The notes under the pieces: model-generated | The model's input: only the letters and a program-made list of their open reading frames with translations | What the model was told of the DNA's origin: nothing | Databases searched by the model: none | Part shown: positions 6,025-9,593 of the stretch, piece after piece | Layout of the letters: the number at the start of each line of letters is the position of its first letter | How positions within the stretch are numbered: position 1 is the stretch's first letter | Assembly (NCBI GenBank): GCA_011051075.1 | Contig: DREN01000279.1 | Coordinates: 1-9,593, forward strand | Direction: 5' to 3' | Origin: Deltaproteobacteria bacterium | Lineage (GTDB): Bacteria > Desulfobacterota > DSM-4660 > Desulfatiglandales > Desulfatiglandaceae | Length of the DNA stretch: 9,593 bases | Position numbers and translations under genes: made by a program

Positions 6025-7760
6025 CTGATACCCCTTTCGATCTCTTTTATTATCCCGGGGAGATCCCGGGTAAGTCCACCCGTCCCCATGGTCTGTCCCG
6101 TATATATCCTGTTTTCAAGCCCTGTCAGGACCTGACGGAGCCTGTTGGCAAGATCTCCGTCCACACCCTCTGATAAGAGGATCCGGGCGGCCTCGTCAGG
6201 GGTGATGGATGCCAGGGCAAGGCCGAAACGGTCGTTGAAATAATCCCTTATGGCGAGGATCAGACCATCGGGGTCCTCCTCTCCCCTCCGGCAGTGCCGG
6301 ATAAGGTTTGCCGCGGCCCTCTTTGCCCTCTGGGCGGGTAGCACGCGGACAGACCTCCTCTTCAATCGCAGCCCCAGGAAGGTGGACAGGTAAAAGAGGG
6401 GGGGAAGGAGGAGGATCAGGGCCAGGATAGGTCCCCTGGACAGGACAGGGGTCCCGGCCCACAGGTCTCTCACAGAGGTGTGCAGGGGTAGAATATCATG
6501 GCCCAGCACCTCCACCCCCTGCTTGCCAGGCCTGTCGGCCCCACCCTGTCTGCCAGTTTCCGCCTCCACCATGATCATCTCTCCCTTGCCCGGGATGACC
6601 GCAAGGGGGAGGGCCCGGGTCCTGACCGTGCGGTACCTGCGGGCACGGGGATCAAAAAAGCTCAAGGCCAGGGACGGAATTTCGTAGTCCCCCTGTACCT
6701 GGGGCACCAGGGCCCACTTCATGGTCTTCAAGGCGATCAGGCCCCTTGAGTCCTTACCTGATTCAAGAACCGGCTCATCCGCGTAGATCTTCACATGCTC
6801 AAGGTCGGGGATCTTCAGATCGGGGATCCGGTTTACGTTTCCCCTGCCCCTTATCTGTACCGTGAGGGTGGCCGATTCCCCCACCCTTATCTTTGCGGGC
6901 CTGAGGGAGGCCTCAATGGTGAAGGCACCCACAAGACCGCTGAAACCCTCGGGCTTCCCTTTCTCAGGAAGGGGGATAACCTTCAGCTCAAGGGGCTCAC
7001 TGACGATCGTTACGGGCCTGCCCATCCTGAAGAAGGGATCGTCAAAAAAACCCCTCCTGACCCTTCCCCCGTCGTAAACGGTCATACCCATTCGGGAGGG
7101 GCTGATCGTGTAATCTCCCGGTTTGAGGGCCATGAGGCCGTAGGGGACCTCTATGACCCGGTACCTGGTCCCATGGTAAACCCCCTGGTACTCCTTTGGG
7201 TCGGCCAACTGTCTGAACACCAGATGATCCTGTTCCGGGAGCTGAAGGGAGATATCTGAAACCCTGGGCTTCAGAAAGAGCTTCAGGGTGTACACCACCT
7301 GCTCTTCCACATAGGCCTTTTCTGACGAAAGGCCGGCCACCAGGAATATGGAGGCCCCCTTACGGGATCCCTCCGACCGGGACTTGACTACCTTGAGGGT
7401 CAGGGTGTTGCTTTCAAATACCTTCCCGTCAACCTCCACCCGGGCCGGTCCTATGACAAAGCTCCCGGTCTCTGAGGGCTGGATGTGGTATATAAAATCG
7501 ACGCCCGAGGTGATGGCGCCGTTTACTATCTCAACCCGGCTTGAGCTGCCCCCGGGGGATACCTGAAAGGAGTCAAGCCCCTTTACCACGGGTGGAGAGT
7601 CGCAACTCCTTGTGCCCGACACCTTGATCTCCATCCTCACCGGGTCGGAAAGGGTTGCCTCTTCCCTGTCCAGGGAGAGCACCACCGACACGCCTGCGCG
7701 AGCAATAGAGGGGACGGATAAAAGCATTAAGAATACCAGCAGCAGGATACACCTTCTCAT
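6021..7760 (-). CDS. batD: BatD: periplasmic multi-domain protein with C-terminal membrane anchor
   Basis: BatD is the large exported partner in Bat operons, probably a scaffold for the von Willebrand A proteins; its exact role is unknown. The 579 residues begin with a signal peptide (1-22, ending SIARA). The BatD beta-sandwich region follows, with the typical opening VSLDREEATLSDPVRMEI-like strand near 24-46, and YHIQPSETGSFVIGPARV (91-108) and LMALKPGDYTISPSRM (209-224). A second repeat-like segment at about 278-390 has GESATLTVQIRGRGNVNRIP (294-313). One membrane helix at about 443-465 is followed by a basic, presumably cytoplasmic region of about 110 residues. ATG at 7760 has AAAGGA 8 nt upstream, and a single base separates it from the preceding stop (TAGAATG). 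It overlaps batE, so the genes are surely co-transcribed. Confidence 0.88.
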   Translation of the reverse strand: MRRCILLLVFLMLLSVPSIARAGVSVVLSLDREEATLSDPVRMEIKVSGTRSCDSPPVVKGLDSFQVSPGGSSSRVEIVNGAITSGVDFIYHIQPSETGSFVIGPARVEVDGKVFESNTLTLKVVKSRSEGSRKGASIFLVAGLSSEKAYVEEQVVYTLKLFLKPRVSDISLQLPEQDHLVFRQLADPKEYQGVYHGTRYRVIEVPYGLMALKPGDYTISPSRMGMTVYDGGRVRRGFFDDPFFRMGRPVTIVSEPLELKVIPLPEKGKPEGFSGLVGAFTIEASLRPAKIRVGESATLTVQIRGRGNVNRIPDLKIPDLEHVKIYADEPVLESGKDSRGLIALKTMKWALVPQVQGDYEIPSLALSFFDPRARRYRTVRTRALPLAVIPGKGEMIMVEAETGRQGGADRPGKQGVEVLGHDILPLHTSVRDLWAGTPVLSRGPILALILLLPPLFYLSTFLGLRLKRRSVRVLPAQRAKRAAANLIRHCRRGEEDPDGLILAIRDYFNDRFGLALASITPDEAARILLSEGVDGDLANRLRQVLTGLENRIYTGQTMGTGGLTRDLPGIIKEIERGIR

Positions 7761-7761
7761 T

Positions 7762-9593
7762 CTACCAATCCTTTCCTGACAGGGGCCCTCGTTCTTTCCC
7801 TGCGGGGATTTGAAGCTTAAGATATCTTGAACGGTCCTCCTCTACGTTGTCGAGCAGGGCCTCGGCCTTTTTCCTGTCCATGGGTGAAACAGCCCCCCTG
7901 GATTTCCCTCCCTGGTCTTCCCCCTCTGACCGGGGCTGGTCCTCCCTGGGCCGGAGCTCCCCTGAGAGGTCTTCGGGAGGCGTATCCTCTCCCTGCCCCC
8001 TTTTCCCCTCTTTTCCCTCCTGATCCGGGGCCTGGGAACCCTTTTTCTCTTCTGCCTCATCAGGAGGGGAACTCTTGCCGTCCTTCCCGGCCTTACCCTG
8101 TTGAGGCCGCTCTTTCTTGTCCTTTCCCGAACCCTTACGGGATTCTTCCTGTTCCTTCTTCTGTTTTTCCATGTTCCTGAGGGCAAGCTCCAGGTTATAT
8201 GCCGCGTCTTTGCTTTCAGGGTCCATCTGGAGGACCCTCCTGTAGTAGGCCGCTGCAGAGGCAAAATCCCCCTGTTTAAAGGCGGTATTTCCCAGGTTAT
8301 AGGCTGCCTTCACCCTGATCTCCCGGTCTTTGGCCCGCCTCAGCACACTTGAAAAGGCTGCCATGGCCCCTTTGTAATCCCCCTCCTGATAGCTGGCGCA
8401 TCCCCTGTTATAACGGAACCTTAAATCTTTGGGGTTATCCATGTCAGCGTGGGCGTAGAGCTTCCCGGCCTCGGCAAAACGGCCCTGGTTGTACAGTTCA
8501 TCCGGGTCTTGGGAGGCCAATGCGCGGGGACCTGAAACAATCCCCGTGACAGGCAGAAAAAGGAGCACAACCAGTCCCTTCCAGACCCGCGACCTCTGGC
8601 CTCCCACCGCTGATCTCTGCCTCCCGGCCCCCAGCCTCACCCTGCCCAGCAGACCCTCGAGCAGGAGACAGACAAAGGCCATAACCACAAAGATAAAAAA
8701 ACGCTCCTCAAAGACCCTTATCTTGCCGCTCTTAAGGGTAGAGGCCTCTGTGCTGGACCTGATCCCCTCAAAGTAGAGCAGATCCAGGTCCAGATCTCCG
8801 GCCACGGAGCGGACATACCGCCCCCCTGTGATGGAGGCGATCTGGCTGAGGCCCTCCTCGTTCAGCCTGGACATGACCAGGTTGCCGTCCTTATCCTTCC
8901 TGAATCCACCCCTGCCCTCCTCGGCCGGGACAGGCCCCCCTGATGGGTCCCCGATCCCGAACACAAAGATCTTGATCCCCCTCTTGGCCGCCTGGCGGGC
9001 GGCCTCAACTCCCCTTTTTTCATTATCCTCGCCGTCGGTTATGAGGAGGATTACCTTGTCGGTTTCCGATCCCATATCAAAGGAAGAGATTGCCCTGTCT
9101 ATGGCCGCGCCGATATCCGTGCCAGGCACCGGGATGAGATCAGGGCCGAGGGCGTTCAAGAACATGGACAGGCCCCCGTAGTCCAGGGTGAGGGGGCACT
9201 GTGTAAAGGCCTTTCCTGAAAAGACCACCAGTCCTGCCCTGTCTCCCTGGAGCACCTGGATAAGGTCTGATATCTCCCGCCTGGCCCTCTCCAGCCTGTC
9301 CGGTTTCACGTCCGAGACCAGCATGCTTGGGGAGACATCCACCACGATCATGATATCGATCCCCTTTTGGGCCACTTCCTGGTAGTGGCTCCCCCAGCGG
9401 GGGCCTGCAAGGGCAAAGAGCATCAGGGCCAGTGCGCTAAGCAAAAGGACATGCCTCGTCACCCCCTTTTCCCCCCGTCTCCCCACGGTCAGGCGATCAA
9501 GGAGCCCGGCATGGGCAAACCTCTCCATTGCCCTTGCCCTCTGCCGGCCGCCGATGATGAAGAAAAGGGCCGTTAAAGGCACGAGCCAGAGAA
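7762..9593 (-). CDS. batB: BatB-BatC fusion: von Willebrand A membrane protein with TPR domain (5' end beyond window)
   Basis: The frame is open to the right edge (codons reading L-W-L precede the GTG at 9582), and the N-terminal membrane helix of BatB is incomplete, so the true start lies outside the window. Numbered from that GTG, there are membrane helices at about 43-60 and 294-313. Between them lies a von Willebrand A domain with an intact metal-ion-dependent adhesion site: Asp82, Ser84, Ser86 (DVSPSM), Thr155 (PGTD) and Asp183 (TDGED). A third hydrophobic segment (334-350) resembles the signal anchor of a free BatC. TPR units follow (about 359-467, with YNLGNTAFKQGDFASAAAYY), then a roughly 95-residue Lys/Glu/Gly/Gln-rich linker and a BatC-like end (MDRKKAEALLDNVEEDRSRY, 568-587). 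BatB and BatC are separate genes in Bacteroides; fused forms are known in Proteobacteria. BatA and MoxR are expected upstream. Confidence 0.9.
   Translation of the reverse strand, partial: LWLVPLTALFFIIGGRQRARAMERFAHAGLLDRLTVGRRGEKGVTRHVLLLSALALMLFALAGPRWGSHYQEVAQKGIDIMIVVDVSPSMLVSDVKPDRLERARREISDLIQVLQGDRAGLVVFSGKAFTQCPLTLDYGGLSMFLNALGPDLIPVPGTDIGAAIDRAISSFDMGSETDKVILLITDGEDNEKRGVEAARQAAKRGIKIFVFGIGDPSGGPVPAEEGRGGFRKDKDGNLVMSRLNEEGLSQIASITGGRYVRSVAGDLDLDLLYFEGIRSSTEASTLKSGKIRVFEERFFIFVVMAFVCLLLEGLLGRVRLGAGRQRSAVGGQRSRVWKGLVVLLFLPVTGIVSGPRALASQDPDELYNQGRFAEAGKLYAHADMDNPKDLRFRYNRGCASYQEGDYKGAMAAFSSVLRRAKDREIRVKAAYNLGNTAFKQGDFASAAAYYRRVLQMDPESKDAAYNLELALRNMEKQKKEQEESRKGSGKDKKERPQQGKAGKDGKSSPPDEAEEKKGSQAPDQEGKEGKRGQGEDTPPEDLSGELRPREDQPRSEGEDQGGKSRGAVSPMDRKKAEALLDNVEEDRSRYLKLQIPAGKERGPLSGKDW
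8591..8625 (-). repeat. Two-copy 21-nt direct repeat in the BatB-BatC linker
   Basis: On the minus strand GGGAGGCAGAGATC and GGGAGGCCAGAGGTC recur with a 21-nt period, encoding GRQRSAV followed by GGQRSRV (about residues 319-332 of the fusion). The repeat lies between the last BatB membrane helix and the BatC signal-anchor-like helix, at or next to the gene joint. Confidence 0.5.

Noticed and set aside
6795..7259. Plus-strand open frame of 154 codons opposite batD
   Set aside because: It is a shadow of the BatD frame, with Pro/Gly/Leu-rich composition and no family features.
7762..8560. Possible sequencing frameshift or missing stop joining batB to batC
   Set aside because: The frame is continuous through both helices, the TPR units and the conserved BatC-like end, and fused BatB-BatC proteins are known, so a genuine fusion is more likely.

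Overview
The window is a compact stretch of bacterial chromosome in which all nine recognisable genes lie on the minus strand, so they read from high to low coordinates. Every stretch longer than about 105 bases carries a gene. No tRNA, rRNA, CRISPR array, insertion sequence or phage gene was seen. GC content looks moderately high by eye. The gene set suggests an anaerobic or microaerophilic Gram-negative bacterium, perhaps of the Desulfobacterota (former Deltaproteobacteria): Bat (aerotolerance-type) envelope proteins, a DsrK/HdrD-type iron-sulfur protein, a LarC nickel insertase, and a pgpA-cinA-thpR-recA series. The lineage is an inference from gene content; no marker gene is complete enough to fix it.

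Region 1 (9593 to 5140) is the downstream part of a Bat operon. It holds a BatB-type von Willebrand A protein fused in one frame to a BatC-type TPR domain (it runs off the right edge), then BatD, then a BatE-like TPR/SH3 protein. The genes are tightly packed (TAGAATG and GTGA junctions). They would form an inner-membrane/periplasmic assembly that elsewhere works with a MoxR-type AAA ATPase. BatA, MoxR and the DUF58 protein would be expected just beyond the right edge.

Region 2 (about 5165 to 3818) looks like a separate transcription unit. A sigma70-like promoter overlaps the end of batE. It is followed by a roughly 95-nt leader with nested and mutually exclusive stems, then one gene for a soluble protein with two [4Fe-4S] motifs and two CCG domains, and then a strong rho-independent terminator.

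Region 3 (3806 to 1) is a packed series larC-pgpA-cinA-thpR-recA. It covers nickel-pincer cofactor maturation, phosphatidylglycerol synthesis, NMN deamidation/ADP-ribose hydrolysis, an RNA 2',3'-cyclic phosphodiesterase, and the first 72 codons of RecA. The first four genes overlap or nearly touch. recA is set apart by about 70 nt containing a hairpin. The terminator of region 2 ends only 11 nt before the larC start codon, so the larC operon must rely on read-through, attenuation or an unseen promoter.

No clearly new enzyme system was found. The most interesting items are the structured leader of the iron-sulfur gene, the terminator placed directly before larC, the BatB-BatC fusion with a 7-residue repeat near its joint, and the possible nicotinate link between larC and cinA.
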